NCBI GenBank assembly: GCA_903874895.1 | Contig: CAIQUG010000026.1 | Location: 1 to 37,989, forward strand | Length of the DNA stretch: 37,989 nt | Source of the DNA: an uncultured Caulobacterales bacterium | Lineage (GTDB): Bacteria > Pseudomonadota > Alphaproteobacteria > Caulobacterales > Caulobacteraceae | Reading direction: 5' to 3' | Shown: in pieces, positions 18,097 to 26,939 of the stretch | How positions within the stretch are numbered: the stretch's first letter is position 1 | Layout: every line of letters starts with the position of its first letter | The notes under the pieces: generated by a model | The model's input: only the letters and a program-made list of their open reading frames with translations | Databases searched by the model: none | What the model was told of the DNA's origin: nothing | Position numbers and translations under genes: made by a program

Positions 18097-18864
18097 GTGA
18101 CACAGCACTTTGCCACCGGAAAGCTGCGTTTCTTCCTGACGGCACCCTCCGCCTGCCCCTATCTGCCGGGCCGGGAGGAGCGCAAGGTCTTCGCCCACCT
18201 CCCCCTTTCGGACGGACCGACGGTCAATGACAATCTGACCCAGGTCGGGTTTCGTCGCTCCCAGAACATCGCCTATCGCCCCGCCTGCGAGACCTGCGAC
18301 GCCTGTGTGTCCGTCCGCATTCCCGCGGCGGACTTTGTCCTGTCCCGCTCCCAACGGCGGATCCTCAAGCGCAACGGTGACCTTGAACGTCATCTGGTGG
18401 AGGCGGAGGCCACCTCCGAACAGTTCGACCTCCTCCGCCGCTACCTGACCGCCCGCCACGCGGACGGCGGCATGGCCGACATGGGCTGGCCGGACTACGT
18501 GGCCATGGTCGAGGACACGGCGGTTCGCACCCACCTGATCGAGTATCGCCGCCGCACGAACGACCGCGGACCGGGGGAACTGGTGGCCTGCGTTCTGGTC
18601 GACCTGCTGCAGGACGGATTGTCCCTGGTCTACAGCTTCTATGATCCGGACCAGACGAGCCGCAGCCTCGGCTCCTTCATCATTCTGGACCACCTGACCC
18701 AGGCCGTGGCCCTCGGCGCGCCCTATGTCTATCTCGGCTACTGGGTCGCGGGCAGTGACAAGATGGCCTACAAGGCCCGCTTCTCTCCCCTGGAACTGCT
18801 CCGCCCCGGCGGCTGGCGGCTGATGTCCTCGCGGGAGCGGGAGACCGGCCGCCTGGACCGCTAG
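18097..18864 (+). CDS. bpt: Aspartate/glutamate leucyltransferase (Bpt, ATE1-related)
   Basis: Bpt transfers leucine from Leu-tRNA to proteins with N-terminal Asp or Glu, creating an N-degron for ClpAP. The protein has the ATE-type pattern [14 protein letters not shown], then [13 protein letters not shown] (cysteines of the N-terminal domain), and the C-terminal block [21 protein letters not shown] use the GTG at 18097, giving 255 residues and the family N-terminus ([13 protein letters not shown]); an ATG at 18049 would add 16 unrelated residues. It ends in a CTAG shared with the convergent parC stop. Confidence 0.93.
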   Translation: MTQHFATGKLRFFLTAPSACPYLPGREERKVFAHLPLSDGPTVNDNLTQVGFRRSQNIAYRPACETCDACVSVRIPAADFVLSRSQRRILKRNGDLERHLVEAEATSEQFDLLRRYLTARHADGGMADMGWPDYVAMVEDTAVRTHLIEYRRRTNDRGPGELVACVLVDLLQDGLSLVYSFYDPDQTSRSLGSFIILDHLTQAVALGAPYVYLGYWVAGSDKMAYKARFSPLELLRPGGWRLMSSRERETGRLDR

Positions 18865-21110
18865 CCGCCCTTCGGCCGGAAGCGCTTGGTCACCGGGAAG
18901 CCCTTGGGAGCCAGCCGACCGGCCGCCGCCCGACGACCCAGCCACTCCCGCCATTCCTTCCAGTCCCGCCGACGACCGCCGCTGTCGGTCCATCCCGCCC
19001 CGTCGGCTTCGGAGAACACCGTCACGTCCCGCAGGCCGCCCTCGCGGTAGGACTGCAGCTTGACACCCTTGCCGCGGGGCATTTCCGGCAGTTCGGACAC
19101 CGGGAAGATCAGGATCTTCGCATTGTCGCCGACCACGGCCAGATGGTCGCCGTCCGCCTCGAGGCAGACCAGCGCCTCGCCTCCGTCCACGTTCAGCACC
19201 TGCTTGCCCGCCTTGCGGTTGGCCAGCGCTTCATCTTCCGGAAGGATGAAGCCGTAGCCCCCGGTGGAGGCCACCACCCGCTTTCGACCCGGCTTGTGGG
19301 CGAACACCGCCACCAGTTTCACCTTGTCGTCGATGTCCAGCATCAGGCGAAGGGGCTCTCCCTGTCCTCGGGCCGACGGCAGCTTGTCACAGGGCAGGGT
19401 GAAGAAACGCCCGTCGGACGCGAACAGCAGAAGCTTGTCCGTCGTCTCCGCCGGAACCAGGAAGCCCAGCTTGTCGCCTTCCTTGAACTTCAGCTCCGAC
19501 GGGTCCTCCACCTTGCCCTTGGCGGCCCGGATCCAGCCCCGGTCCGACAGGATGATGGTGATGGGTTCCCGCACAACCATCGCCTCGATCACCGCATCGG
19601 CGTCGATGGCCGGGGCTGCGCCGAAGGTGGAGCGCCGCTTGCCGATGATGCCACCGGACAGCTGATCGCGGACCTTGCGAAGGTCCGACGCGACCTTGTC
19701 CCACTGCTTCTTGTCAGACCCCAGCAGGGCCATCAGCCCGTCCCGCTCTTCCGACAGTTCCGCATGCTCCCGACGCAGCTCCATCTCTTCCAGCCGGGCC
19801 AATTGCCGCAGGCGGGTGTTGAGAATGGCGTCCGCCTGGATCTCCGTCAGGCTGAAGGTCTCGATCAGCTTGGCCTTGGGGTCCTCCTCGAAGCGGACGA
19901 TGCGGATCACCTCGTCCAGGTTGAGGAAGACGATCAGCAGGCCGTCGAGGATGTGCAGGCGGCTCTCGATCTTGGCCAGCCGCCAGTTGGCCCGGCGGAG
20001 ATTGACCTCCCGCCGGTGGTCGAGGAAGGCCAGCAGGGCCGTCTTCAGGCCCATCACCCCCGGCGTGCCGGTCTTGTCCAGCACGTTCATGTTCACCGGG
20101 AAGCGGTTCTCCAGATCGCAGAGCCGGAACAGACTCTCCATCAGGTGCTCCGGCTCTACCGTGCGGGACTTGGGCTCTATGACCAGCCGGATGTCCTCGG
20201 TGGACTCGTCGCGCACGTCCCCGAGCAGTGGTGCCTTCTTCAGTTCGATCAGAGACGCCAGCTGCTCCACCAGTCGGGACTTCTGCACCTGATACGGAAT
20301 CTCGGTGACGATGATCCGCCAGCCGCCCCGCTCCAGCTTCTCGACCTCCCAGCGGGCACGGACGCGGACGCCGCCGCGGCCGGTCTCGTAGGTCTCCAGA
20401 AGGGACGCGCGGGACTCGACGATCACCCCGCCGGTGGGGAAGTCCGGCCCCTGCACCCGCTCCATCAGGTCAGCGGTCGTGGCCTCCGGGCGCTGCAGCA
20501 GAAGCAGACAGGCATCGATCAGCTCGACGGCATTGTGCGGGGCAATGGAGGTGGCCATGCCCACCGCGATCCCGGACGCCCCGTTGGCCAGAAGGTTCGG
20601 AAACGCCGCCGGCAGCACGACCGGCTCTTCCTCTTCCCCGTCATAGGTCGGGCGGAAGTCGACGGCATCCTCGTCGATGCCATCCAGCAGCAGTTGCGCG
20701 GCCGCCGTCAGCTTGCATTCGGTGTACCGCATGGCCGCAGCATTATCGCCGTCGATATTGCCGAAGTTCCCCTGCCCCTCGATCAGCGGATAGCGCTGGG
20801 CGAAGTCCTGGGCGAGGCGCACGAGCGCATCATAGACCGCGGTGTCCCCGTGGGGGTGATATTTGCCGATCACGTCGCCCACCACCCGGGCACACTTCTT
20901 GGCCGAGGACTGCGGATCGAGGCGCAGGACGCGCATGGCGTAGAGCAGCCGCCGGTGCACGGGCTTCAGCCCGTCCCGCACGTCGGGAAGAGCCCGGTTC
21001 ATGATCGTCGACAGGGCGTAGGCGAGGTAGCGCCGCGACAGGGCCTCCGACAGGGGCTCCTCGATGATGCGGCCACCGTCGTCCGGCGGGGGCGGTTCGT
21101 GCTTGGTCAT
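18861..21110 (-). CDS. parC: DNA topoisomerase IV subunit A
   Basis: ParC is the DNA-cleaving subunit of topoisomerase IV, needed to unlink daughter chromosomes. The catalytic tyrosine is Tyr129 in [11 protein letters not shown]. The quinolone-determining region reads [14 protein letters not shown], with Thr90 and Asp94 at the positions of E. coli Ser80 and Glu84. The N-terminal winged-helix part ([19 protein letters not shown]) and a C-terminal domain shorter than that of GyrA favour ParC over GyrA. The product is 749 residues from the ATG at 21110; a GTG six bases upstream is possible. It is the last gene of the rpoZ-to-parC run. Confidence 0.94.
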   Translation of the reverse strand: MTKHEPPPPDDGGRIIEEPLSEALSRRYLAYALSTIMNRALPDVRDGLKPVHRRLLYAMRVLRLDPQSSAKKCARVVGDVIGKYHPHGDTAVYDALVRLAQDFAQRYPLIEGQGNFGNIDGDNAAAMRYTECKLTAAAQLLLDGIDEDAVDFRPTYDGEEEEPVVLPAAFPNLLANGASGIAVGMATSIAPHNAVELIDACLLLLQRPEATTADLMERVQGPDFPTGGVIVESRASLLETYETGRGGVRVRARWEVEKLERGGWRIIVTEIPYQVQKSRLVEQLASLIELKKAPLLGDVRDESTEDIRLVIEPKSRTVEPEHLMESLFRLCDLENRFPVNMNVLDKTGTPGVMGLKTALLAFLDHRREVNLRRANWRLAKIESRLHILDGLLIVFLNLDEVIRIVRFEEDPKAKLIETFSLTEIQADAILNTRLRQLARLEEMELRREHAELSEERDGLMALLGSDKKQWDKVASDLRKVRDQLSGGIIGKRRSTFGAAPAIDADAVIEAMVVREPITIILSDRGWIRAAKGKVEDPSELKFKEGDKLGFLVPAETTDKLLLFASDGRFFTLPCDKLPSARGQGEPLRLMLDIDDKVKLVAVFAHKPGRKRVVASTGGYGFILPEDEALANRKAGKQVLNVDGGEALVCLEADGDHLAVVGDNAKILIFPVSELPEMPRGKGVKLQSYREGGLRDVTVFSEADGAGWTDSGGRRRDWKEWREWLGRRAAAGRLAPKGFPVTKRFRPKGG

Positions 21111-21167
21111 GGTCACAGTCTAGCTGAGTCGGCCCTTCATGGGCCGGGAGTTGCGGGGTCCGCGGGG

Positions 21168-21899
21168 TCAGAGCCGGTTCGCATCCCGGAGTTTGTCCAG
21201 CAGCCACACCCGGGCGGGCGGCAGGGGCCGGTTCAGTGGGTCGAACACGTGCCGCTGGAGGAAGGCCCCGGTCAGGGCGAACCCGTCGCCTATGTCCCCC
21301 GCCTGCAGTCCCGCCTGGGCCCCCAGCAGGAATGGCGGCAGGCGCAACAGGCGGTCCTTGTAGGGCTCCCCTGCCCCGCGGCTGACCGCGCGGCCCGTCC
21401 GGGGACTGACATAGATCAGGTCATCCGTCGCCCCCGTCGCGCCACAGCGGCTGAGGTCCATGCCGAAGCCCAGGGCCTCCAGCAGACCCGCCTCGAACTT
21501 GACGAATACGGCGGGCCAGAGATCGGTCAGGGCCAGGGTCTGCACAAGGGCTCCGAAAGCCAGGAAGACGCCCGGCTGAGGTTCCCGCTCCGGCAGGGCC
21601 CCCACCGCCACGCTGGCGGCGGCCGCCAGACCGGCCAGAGCCAGAGGATCATCGAAAAGGGCCGAGGGTCCCTCCCCCACCGGCTCGAGGGTGGCTCCGC
21701 CCAGCTGATCCGATGACCGGGCCCGGTACTGGGCCACGACCTGAGCCCCCGGCTGGAGGACCGGTTTCATCCGCCGGGAAGCCCCGCCCGCCACATGGGC
21801 GGCGAAGCGTCCGTGGTGCTCCGTCAGAAGCTCCACGATGGCGCCGGTCTCGCCGAACGCCCGGGCGGAGAGGACAAAGGCGTCGTCCTCCCACTCCAT
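21168..21899 (-). CDS. recO: DNA repair protein RecO
   Basis: RecO helps load RecA onto SSB-coated single strands in the RecFOR pathway. The 243-residue protein starts MEWEDDAFVLSARAFGETGA, the standard alphaproteobacterial RecO N-terminus with its OB-fold, followed by VELLTEHHGRFAAHVAGGAS. The C-terminal helical part includes FEAGLLEALGFGMDLSRCGATG; the multi-Cys zinc finger of some RecO proteins is reduced to a single Cys here. I prefer the ATG at 21899 to the ATG at 21911. It lies 29 bp after era, as often seen. Confidence 0.92.
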   Translation of the reverse strand: MEWEDDAFVLSARAFGETGAIVELLTEHHGRFAAHVAGGASRRMKPVLQPGAQVVAQYRARSSDQLGGATLEPVGEGPSALFDDPLALAGLAAAASVAVGALPEREPQPGVFLAFGALVQTLALTDLWPAVFVKFEAGLLEALGFGMDLSRCGATGATDDLIYVSPRTGRAVSRGAGEPYKDRLLRLPPFLLGAQAGLQAGDIGDGFALTGAFLQRHVFDPLNRPLPPARVWLLDKLRDANRL

Positions 21900-21928
21900 C
21901 AGACCGCCCATTCCATCAGGAGCGCCGG

Positions 21929-22873
21929 TCAGACGTCATAGTCGAGCCCTGTGTCCGCATAGAACTCCCGGCTATCCTGCCAGTTCTCGCGGACCTTCAC
22001 ATGCAGGAACAGGTGGACCTTGCGGTCCAGGATCTCGCACAGTTCCTCCCGGGAGTGCTGGCCGATCCACTTCAGGGTCTCGCCCCCCTTGCCCAGCATG
22101 ATGGCCCGCTGGCCGTCCCGCTCCACATAGATGGTCTGCTCGATGCGCACGGCCCCGCCCTTGGCGTCGGTGAAGCTGGTGGTCTCCACCGCAGCGGAAT
22201 AGGGCAGCTCCTCGTGGACCCGCAGATAGACCTTTTCCCGGGTGATCTCGGCGGCCAGCAGACGCACCGGAAGATCGGCCGTCTGGTCCTCGGGGTACAG
22301 ATAGGGGCTTTCCGGCATGAGCGCCGCCAGCCGCACCTTCAGGTCCTGGACGCCGTAGCCCTTCTCGGCGGAGATCATGAAGACCTCGTCGTAGACGCCC
22401 GTGGCAAACAGCCGGGCCGACAGGCCCAGCAGCCGTTCCCGCGGCGTCTCGTCCAGCTTGTTCAGGGCCAGGATCACCTTGCGGCCGGAGGCCTTCAGGC
22501 TGTCCACGATGCTCTGGGTGTCCTCCACGGCGAAGCGGTCGGCACCGCTGGCCTTGCCGTCCTCGACGGCCACTTCGGCGGCGGCATCCACCAGATGGAC
22601 CACCGCATCTGCCTCGTCGACGCCCGTCCAGACGGAGCGGACCATGGCCCGGTCCAGTCGCCCCTTGGGCTTGAACACGCCGGGCGTGTCCACCAGAACG
22701 ATCTGGGAGGTGCCCTCCATCGCCACACCCCGCACGGGGAAGCGGGTGGTCTGGACCTTGCGGGTGACGATGGTGACCTTGGCGCCGACCAGGCGATTGA
22801 CCAGGGTCGACTTGCCGGCGTTGGGCGCACCGATCACTGCGGTGAAGCCCGCACGGGTGGGGGCGTCGCTCAT
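21929..22873 (-). CDS. era: GTPase Era
   Basis: Era is an essential GTPase that binds the 3' end of 16S rRNA and helps mature the 30S subunit. The 314-residue product has the P-loop GAPNAGKS (15-22), a G2/G3 region with DTPGVFKP, the NKLD specificity motif, and a C-terminal KH domain with IYVERDGQRAIMLGKGGETL. The ATG at 22873 lies ten bases after the rnc stop; a GTG at 22900 overlapping rnc is less likely. The rnc-era-recO order is classical. Confidence 0.96.
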   Translation of the reverse strand: MSDAPTRAGFTAVIGAPNAGKSTLVNRLVGAKVTIVTRKVQTTRFPVRGVAMEGTSQIVLVDTPGVFKPKGRLDRAMVRSVWTGVDEADAVVHLVDAAAEVAVEDGKASGADRFAVEDTQSIVDSLKASGRKVILALNKLDETPRERLLGLSARLFATGVYDEVFMISAEKGYGVQDLKVRLAALMPESPYLYPEDQTADLPVRLLAAEITREKVYLRVHEELPYSAAVETTSFTDAKGGAVRIEQTIYVERDGQRAIMLGKGGETLKWIGQHSREELCEILDRKVHLFLHVKVRENWQDSREFYADTGLDYDV

Positions 22874-22883
22874 GGGCGTCTGC

Positions 22884-23579
22884 TCATTGAAGTCCTTCAC
22901 GTTTCAGCAGCGCCGTCGCGGCCGCCTTTTCTGCATCCTGACGGGACGAACCCGTTCCGGTCTCGGGCGCGCTCCCCTCCACGGTGACGGTCACCGTGAA
23001 GACGGGGGCATGGTCGGGGCCGACCCGGCCGGTCACGTCATAACAGGGCGTTCCCAGCTTGCGCGCCGCAGCCCACTCCTGCAACTCCGACTTGGGGTTC
23101 TTGAAGCCCGTCGCCTCGATCCGCTCGAAGGCCTCCTGCCAGAGGGCCACGACAATGGGGCGGACCGCGTCGATGCCCGCTTCCAGATAGATGGCCGCCA
23201 GCAGGGCCTCCATGGCGTCCGCCAGCAGCGTATCCTGATCACGGGCCCCCCGGCGGGTCTCACCACCTGGCAGGCGAAGGGCCGCGCCGACGCCGATGGC
23301 CCGGCCGATCGACGCGCAGGTGGCCCGGTTGACCAGGACCGCATGCCGCTTGGACAGGTCCCCTTCCGAGGAGGCCGGATAGACGGCCATCAGCCGCTCC
23401 GCCACCAGGAGGTTCAGGACCCGGTCGCCGAGGAACTCCAGGCGTTCGTTGTGCACGACCTTGCGGGCCCCCTCGCCCGCGCTGGCGTGCGTCAGGGCCT
23501 CCTCCAGCAGGGCCGCCTGCTGGAACCGGTAGCCGAGGCGCGCCTGAAGCTCGTCGATCGCCGTCAGTCGGGTGTTCAT
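22884..23579 (-). CDS. rnc: Ribonuclease III
   Basis: RNase III cuts double-stranded RNA, including rRNA precursors. The signature NERLEFLGDRVLNLL is at 44-58 with the catalytic acidic residues, and DAMEALLAAIYLEAG holds the second acidic cluster. The C-terminal dsRNA-binding domain runs from NPKSELQEWA to SSRQDAEKAAATALL. The product is 231 residues. The start ATG overlaps the lepB stop by four bases (ATGA). Era follows directly. Confidence 0.96.
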   Translation of the reverse strand: MNTRLTAIDELQARLGYRFQQAALLEEALTHASAGEGARKVVHNERLEFLGDRVLNLLVAERLMAVYPASSEGDLSKRHAVLVNRATCASIGRAIGVGAALRLPGGETRRGARDQDTLLADAMEALLAAIYLEAGIDAVRPIVVALWQEAFERIEATGFKNPKSELQEWAAARKLGTPCYDVTGRVGPDHAPVFTVTVTVEGSAPETGTGSSRQDAEKAAATALLKREGLQ

Positions 23580-24454
23580 TTCAGCGGATGCAGGAACCGG
23601 TCCCAGCGGGCATTGAGGAACCACGTCCACGGCTTCAGCAGGCTGGCGCCCTGACGCCAGGAGAACAGGATCAGGTCCGCCTTGCCCTCCAGGTTCTCCG
23701 CCGGGACAAAGCCCACGCCACCCTCCAGGGCCGCGGCTCCCAGGGCCTCGTCCAGCGCCGGATCCCACGGGCAGCCGTTATAGGCGGCCACGTCCGGGGT
23801 CACGAGGGGGTTGAACCGGCTGTCGGAGCTGTTGTCCCGGTTGTCGCCCATCATGAAGTAGCAGTGGGGCGGCACCACGTAGACGCCGGTATTGTCCGCG
23901 GGGCCCGTGGCTCCCAGGCAGCTGTTGACCGGATGGACCACGCCATTGGGCAGGGCCTCGGAATAGCGGGGCACCCCCTGAACGATGCCGAGGCCGGGAC
24001 AGGTGGCATCCCCCGCAGCGAGGGGTGTCCGGCGGGCCAGGACGTCATTGATGTAGAGCTGCCCGGCCTTCACCTGGATCCGGTCCCCCGGCAGGCCGAT
24101 GAGGCGCTTGATGTAGTCCTTGGAATTGTCCCGCGGGAGCTTGAACACGATCACGTCGCCGCGGGTGGGCTCGCGGCCCAGGACCCGACCGCGGAACAGG
24201 GGCGGGCTGTACGGAATGGAGTGCCGGGACCAGCCGTAGCTGAACTTCGAGACGATGATGTAGTCGCCTTCGTAGAGCGTCGGCTCCATCGAGGCGGAGG
24301 GAATGGTGAAGGGCTGGAACAGCAGCAGTCGCACGACCATGGCGAGCGCCAGGGCCACGAACACCGTCCCCCCGAGTTCCGACGCCTGGGCGGCCAGGCT
24401 CGGCGCCGGGGCCTCGTCCTTCGGGGAATCAGCGGTGTCGGAGGATTGGGTCAT
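23576..24454 (-). CDS. lepB: Signal peptidase I
   Basis: LepB removes signal peptides from exported proteins at the inner membrane. The 292-residue protein has one strong membrane helix (about 27-47), the nucleophile Ser55 in IPSASMEPTL, and the general-base Lys116 in DYIKRLIGLPGD. The later GDNRDNSSDSRF box is also diagnostic. The stretch around 140-190 (Cys152, Cys179) is an inserted loop of the type seen in Gram-negative LepB. A promoter-like sequence precedes it. The stop overlaps rnc. Confidence 0.95.
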   Translation of the reverse strand: MTQSSDTADSPKDEAPAPSLAAQASELGGTVFVALALAMVVRLLLFQPFTIPSASMEPTLYEGDYIIVSKFSYGWSRHSIPYSPPLFRGRVLGREPTRGDVIVFKLPRDNSKDYIKRLIGLPGDRIQVKAGQLYINDVLARRTPLAAGDATCPGLGIVQGVPRYSEALPNGVVHPVNSCLGATGPADNTGVYVVPPHCYFMMGDNRDNSSDSRFNPLVTPDVAAYNGCPWDPALDEALGAAALEGGVGFVPAENLEGKADLILFSWRQGASLLKPWTWFLNARWDRFLHPLK

Positions 24455-24536
24455 GGGACAGCCGGGGTTCGAGAGGCGAGGCCGACGCTGCAGACAACGC
24501 CAGACCCTCTAGCTACTGTCTCAACGGAAACAGGGC

Positions 24537-24562
24537 AAGTTAGCAATGTGTAAGGTTCGCAA
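24537..24562 (-). promoter_or_regulatory. Candidate promoter for lepB-rnc-era-recO
   Basis: In the 123-bp gap between acpS and lepB the minus strand reads TTGCGAA, 11 bp, GCTAACTT. This resembles the Caulobacter housekeeping promoter (TTGaCgS, about 11 bp, GCTANAWC) with mismatches. It would let the lepB group be expressed independently of the rpoZ-rsh genes upstream. Confidence 0.4.
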
Positions 24563-24577
24563 GACAAAACGTCGCGC

Positions 24578-24982
24578 TTAGCTGACAATCGGCACAGCCT
24601 CGATGATCACGAAGGCCTGGGCATAGGGAATCTCATCGGTGAGGCTGAGATGGATGACCGCCGTGTGGCCCTCCGGGATCAGCGTCGCCAGCCGCGTGGC
24701 GGACCCTCCGGTGAGGGCCATGGTCGGCTTGCCGGAGCGAAGGTTGATCACGCCCATGTCCCGCCAGGCCACGCCCTGGTGCATGCCGGTGCCCAGCGCC
24801 TTGGCACAGGCCTCCTTGGCGGCGAAGCGCTTGGCGTAGCTCGCGGCCCGATCAGACTTGCGCTCGGATCGCTGACGCTCCACCTCGGTGTAGACCCGAT
24901 GGGTAAAACGGTCACCGAACCGGTCGAGGGTCGACTGGATCCGGCGGATGTCGCAAAGGTCCGAACCGATCCCGACGATCAC
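24578..24982 (-). CDS. acpS: Holo-[acyl-carrier-protein] synthase
   Basis: AcpS attaches 4'-phosphopantetheine from CoA to apo-ACP. The 134-residue protein starts [15 protein letters not shown] with the metal-binding Asp8, and has [15 protein letters not shown] with Glu57, the second catalytic acid. [17 protein letters not shown] and [18 protein letters not shown] complete the family pattern. The GTG start at 24982 overlaps the pdxJ stop by four bases (GTGA), which supports this start and translational coupling. The pdxJ-acpS pair is conserved across proteobacteria. Confidence 0.96.
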   Translation of the reverse strand: MIVGIGSDLCDIRRIQSTLDRFGDRFTHRVYTEVERQRSERKSDRAASYAKRFAAKEACAKALGTGMHQGVAWRDMGVINLRSGKPTMALTGGSATRLATLIPEGHTAVIHLSLTDEIPYAQAFVIIEAVPIVS

Positions 24983-25734
24983 AGGCCCCTCGCCGCGTCC
25001 ATCCGGCGTCGCATCTCGGCAATCACCCCGTCCAGTCCGGTGAAGATGGCCTCGCCGATCAGGAAATGGCCGATGTTCAGCTCGACGACTTCCGGAATTT
25101 CCGAGACCGGTCCGACGCTGGCAAAGTCGATCCCGTGTCCGGCATGGACCTCGAGGCCCCGGCGGGCGGCTTCCACGGCGCCCGTCCGCAACTGGTCGAG
25201 GAACCGGGCTGCCGCCTCGGCATTGCCGTCCTTGATGGCATCGCAATAGGCCCCGGTGTGCAGTTCCACCACCTCGGCCCCAAGGGCCTCGGCCACGGCG
25301 ATCTGCACGGGATTGGCCTCGATGAACAGCGAGACCCGGATGCCCGCATCCCGCAGGGCACGGACCACCGGCCCGATGGCATTGTGTCCGCGGGCCACGT
25401 CGAGCCCGCCTTCGGTGGTGCGCTCCTCCCGCCGTTCCGGCACCAGGCACGCGGCGTGGGGGCGGTGGCGGAGCGCAATGTCCCGCATCTCGTCGGTGAC
25501 GGCCATTTCGAAGTTCAGCGGCCGACCCAGGCGAGCACAGGCCGCAGACAGTTGCTCGATGTCCGCATCGGAAATGTGCCGACGGTCTTCCCGCAGGTGC
25601 GCGGTGATGCCGTCCGCCCCCGCCGCAATCGCCGCCTCGGCCGCGCGAAGGGGTTCCGGATGGGTCCCGCCGCGGGCATTCCGGATGGTGGCCACGTGAT
25701 CGATGTTGACGCCCAGGCGCAGGCGTCGGGTCAC
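24979..25734 (-). CDS. pdxJ: Pyridoxine 5'-phosphate synthase
   Basis: PdxJ joins deoxyxylulose 5-phosphate with 3-amino-2-oxopropyl phosphate to give pyridoxine 5'-phosphate. The TIM-barrel protein (251 residues) shows [13 protein letters not shown] near the N-terminus, [38 protein letters not shown], and VHAGHGIDF and [12 protein letters not shown] at the phosphate end. The GTG start at 25734 overlaps the pyrE stop by four bases. The product supplies the cofactor used by HemA and GlyA elsewhere in the window. Confidence 0.96.
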   Translation of the reverse strand: MTRRLRLGVNIDHVATIRNARGGTHPEPLRAAEAAIAAGADGITAHLREDRRHISDADIEQLSAACARLGRPLNFEMAVTDEMRDIALRHRPHAACLVPERREERTTEGGLDVARGHNAIGPVVRALRDAGIRVSLFIEANPVQIAVAEALGAEVVELHTGAYCDAIKDGNAEAAARFLDQLRTGAVEAARRGLEVHAGHGIDFASVGPVSEIPEVVELNIGHFLIGEAIFTGLDGVIAEMRRRMDAARGL

Positions 25735-26315
25735 GACTGCAGCCTCCGGCTGCCGGGGTCCTCGATGGGGGTGGCCGCCAGTTCCGGCGGCAGGGCGTCG
25801 GCGGGGTAGGCCGGCACGTCGAGGGTCGCCAGCGCCACGAGGGGCGCGCCCACGTCGGCGCGGCCACCGGAACGATCGACGATGCAGGCGGCGCAGACGA
25901 CCTCGCCCCCGGCTTCCCGGATGGCTGCAATGCACTCCCGAGACGAAAGGCCGGTGGTGACGATGTCCTCCACCATGGCCACCCGCGCCCCCGGCTCGAG
26001 ATGAAAGCCGCGGCGGAGGCGGAACGTGCCCCCTTCCCGCTCCACATAGACCGACGGGACCCCCAGGTGACGGGCCGTCTCGTAGCCGGGGATGATCGCC
26101 CCCACCGCAGGTGAGACGACGATGTCCACCGGGCCAACGGCTGCGGTGATCTTCCGGGCCAGCGCCTTGCACAGCCGCTCCGTCCGGTCCGCATGCATGA
26201 ACACGAGGTTCTTCTGCAGGAACACCGGGCTGTGAAGGCCGGAAGACAGGACGAAATGCCCCTCGCGGAGGGCGCCGCATGCGCGGAATTCAGCGATCAC
26301 GTCATCTGAGGTCAT
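25731..26315 (-). CDS. pyrE: Orotate phosphoribosyltransferase
   Basis: PyrE adds ribose-5-phosphate from PRPP to orotate in pyrimidine synthesis. The 194-residue protein has the PRPP-binding loop [14 protein letters not shown] (from about residue 112) and [16 protein letters not shown] and [15 protein letters not shown], typical of this family. No strong ribosome-binding site is visible before the ATG at 26315. It stands 48 bp after the unknown exported protein gene and overlaps pdxJ. Confidence 0.94.
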   Translation of the reverse strand: MTSDDVIAEFRACGALREGHFVLSSGLHSPVFLQKNLVFMHADRTERLCKALARKITAAVGPVDIVVSPAVGAIIPGYETARHLGVPSVYVEREGGTFRLRRGFHLEPGARVAMVEDIVTTGLSSRECIAAIREAGGEVVCAACIVDRSGGRADVGAPLVALATLDVPAYPADALPPELAATPIEDPGSRRLQS

Positions 26316-26363
26316 GCGTCTCAGGTAGGATGAAACGGGCGGAAGGAAATGGGGGCGCGGCCT

Positions 26364-26939
26364 CTAGGGCGACGTCCGGCGGGAAATCTCCAGCGCCACG
26401 GCCTGCAGGGCCCCACCCGGGGGATGCACGTCCCGCTCCAGGGTCAAAAACAGCGGCTCCACCGGGGCGAGGGCCCGCCCCGCCGCGATCCAGCGCTTCG
26501 CCGCCGCCGGATCCTGCCGATCCATGGCCAGGGCGGCAGCGAGAGCGTAGGCGGTGACCAGATAGGACTGGGCCGCATCGACCATGAGCTTCGAGGCTGT
26601 GGACTTGGTGATGGTGCCCACCATGTCCGCCTGCGCGAAAAGCGCGTCATCGGGATTGCCGGAATTCACGCGGACGATGTCGCCGCACCGCTCGATCCGG
26701 TGCCGGTCCGCGTGGCGACGCAGCAACGCCTCGATATCCGCCGTCCTCGCGACAACGGCCGCAGGGTGGCCGGCCAACAGGTTCGCCCGGATCAGGGCGA
26801 TGGTCCGCCCATCCTCCCCCTCGACTGCGTTGCTCGACTCCGTGCAGGCCGAGACCTCGGGATCCGGGACGCCCGGTGCGGCCCCGGCATCCATGACCAG
26901 GAGCCCGGCAATGCCCGCAGCCAGCAGGACCCGACGCAT
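26364..26939 (-). CDS. Exported protein of unknown function, coupled to rsh
   Basis: A 191-residue protein I do not recognise. It begins [20 protein letters not shown], a clear signal peptide with probable cleavage near Ala20-Ala21. The mature part has two cysteines (Cys32 and Cys85) that could form a disulfide, and is predicted by eye to be mainly helical: DGRTIALIRANLLAGHPAAV, then DAAQSYLVTAYALAAALAMD and DPAAAKRWIAAGRALAP, the last two resembling a single TPR-like hairpin. Its ATG overlaps the rsh stop by one base (TGATG), so it is translated in the same operon. Codon and base use match its neighbours. It might be a periplasmic accessory protein; nothing ties it to (p)ppGpp except position. 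Confidence 0.75.
   Translation of the reverse strand: MRRVLLAAGIAGLLVMDAGAAPGVPDPEVSACTESSNAVEGEDGRTIALIRANLLAGHPAAVVARTADIEALLRRHADRHRIERCGDIVRVNSGNPDDALFAQADMVGTITKSTASKLMVDAAQSYLVTAYALAAALAMDRQDPAAAKRWIAAGRALAPVEPLFLTLERDVHPPGGALQAVALEISRRTSP

Noticed and set aside
17984-18116. 12-base direct repeat GCACTTTGCCAC near the start of bpt
   Set aside because: One copy is in coding sequence, matching does not extend, and no other sign of a mobile element or attachment site is present.
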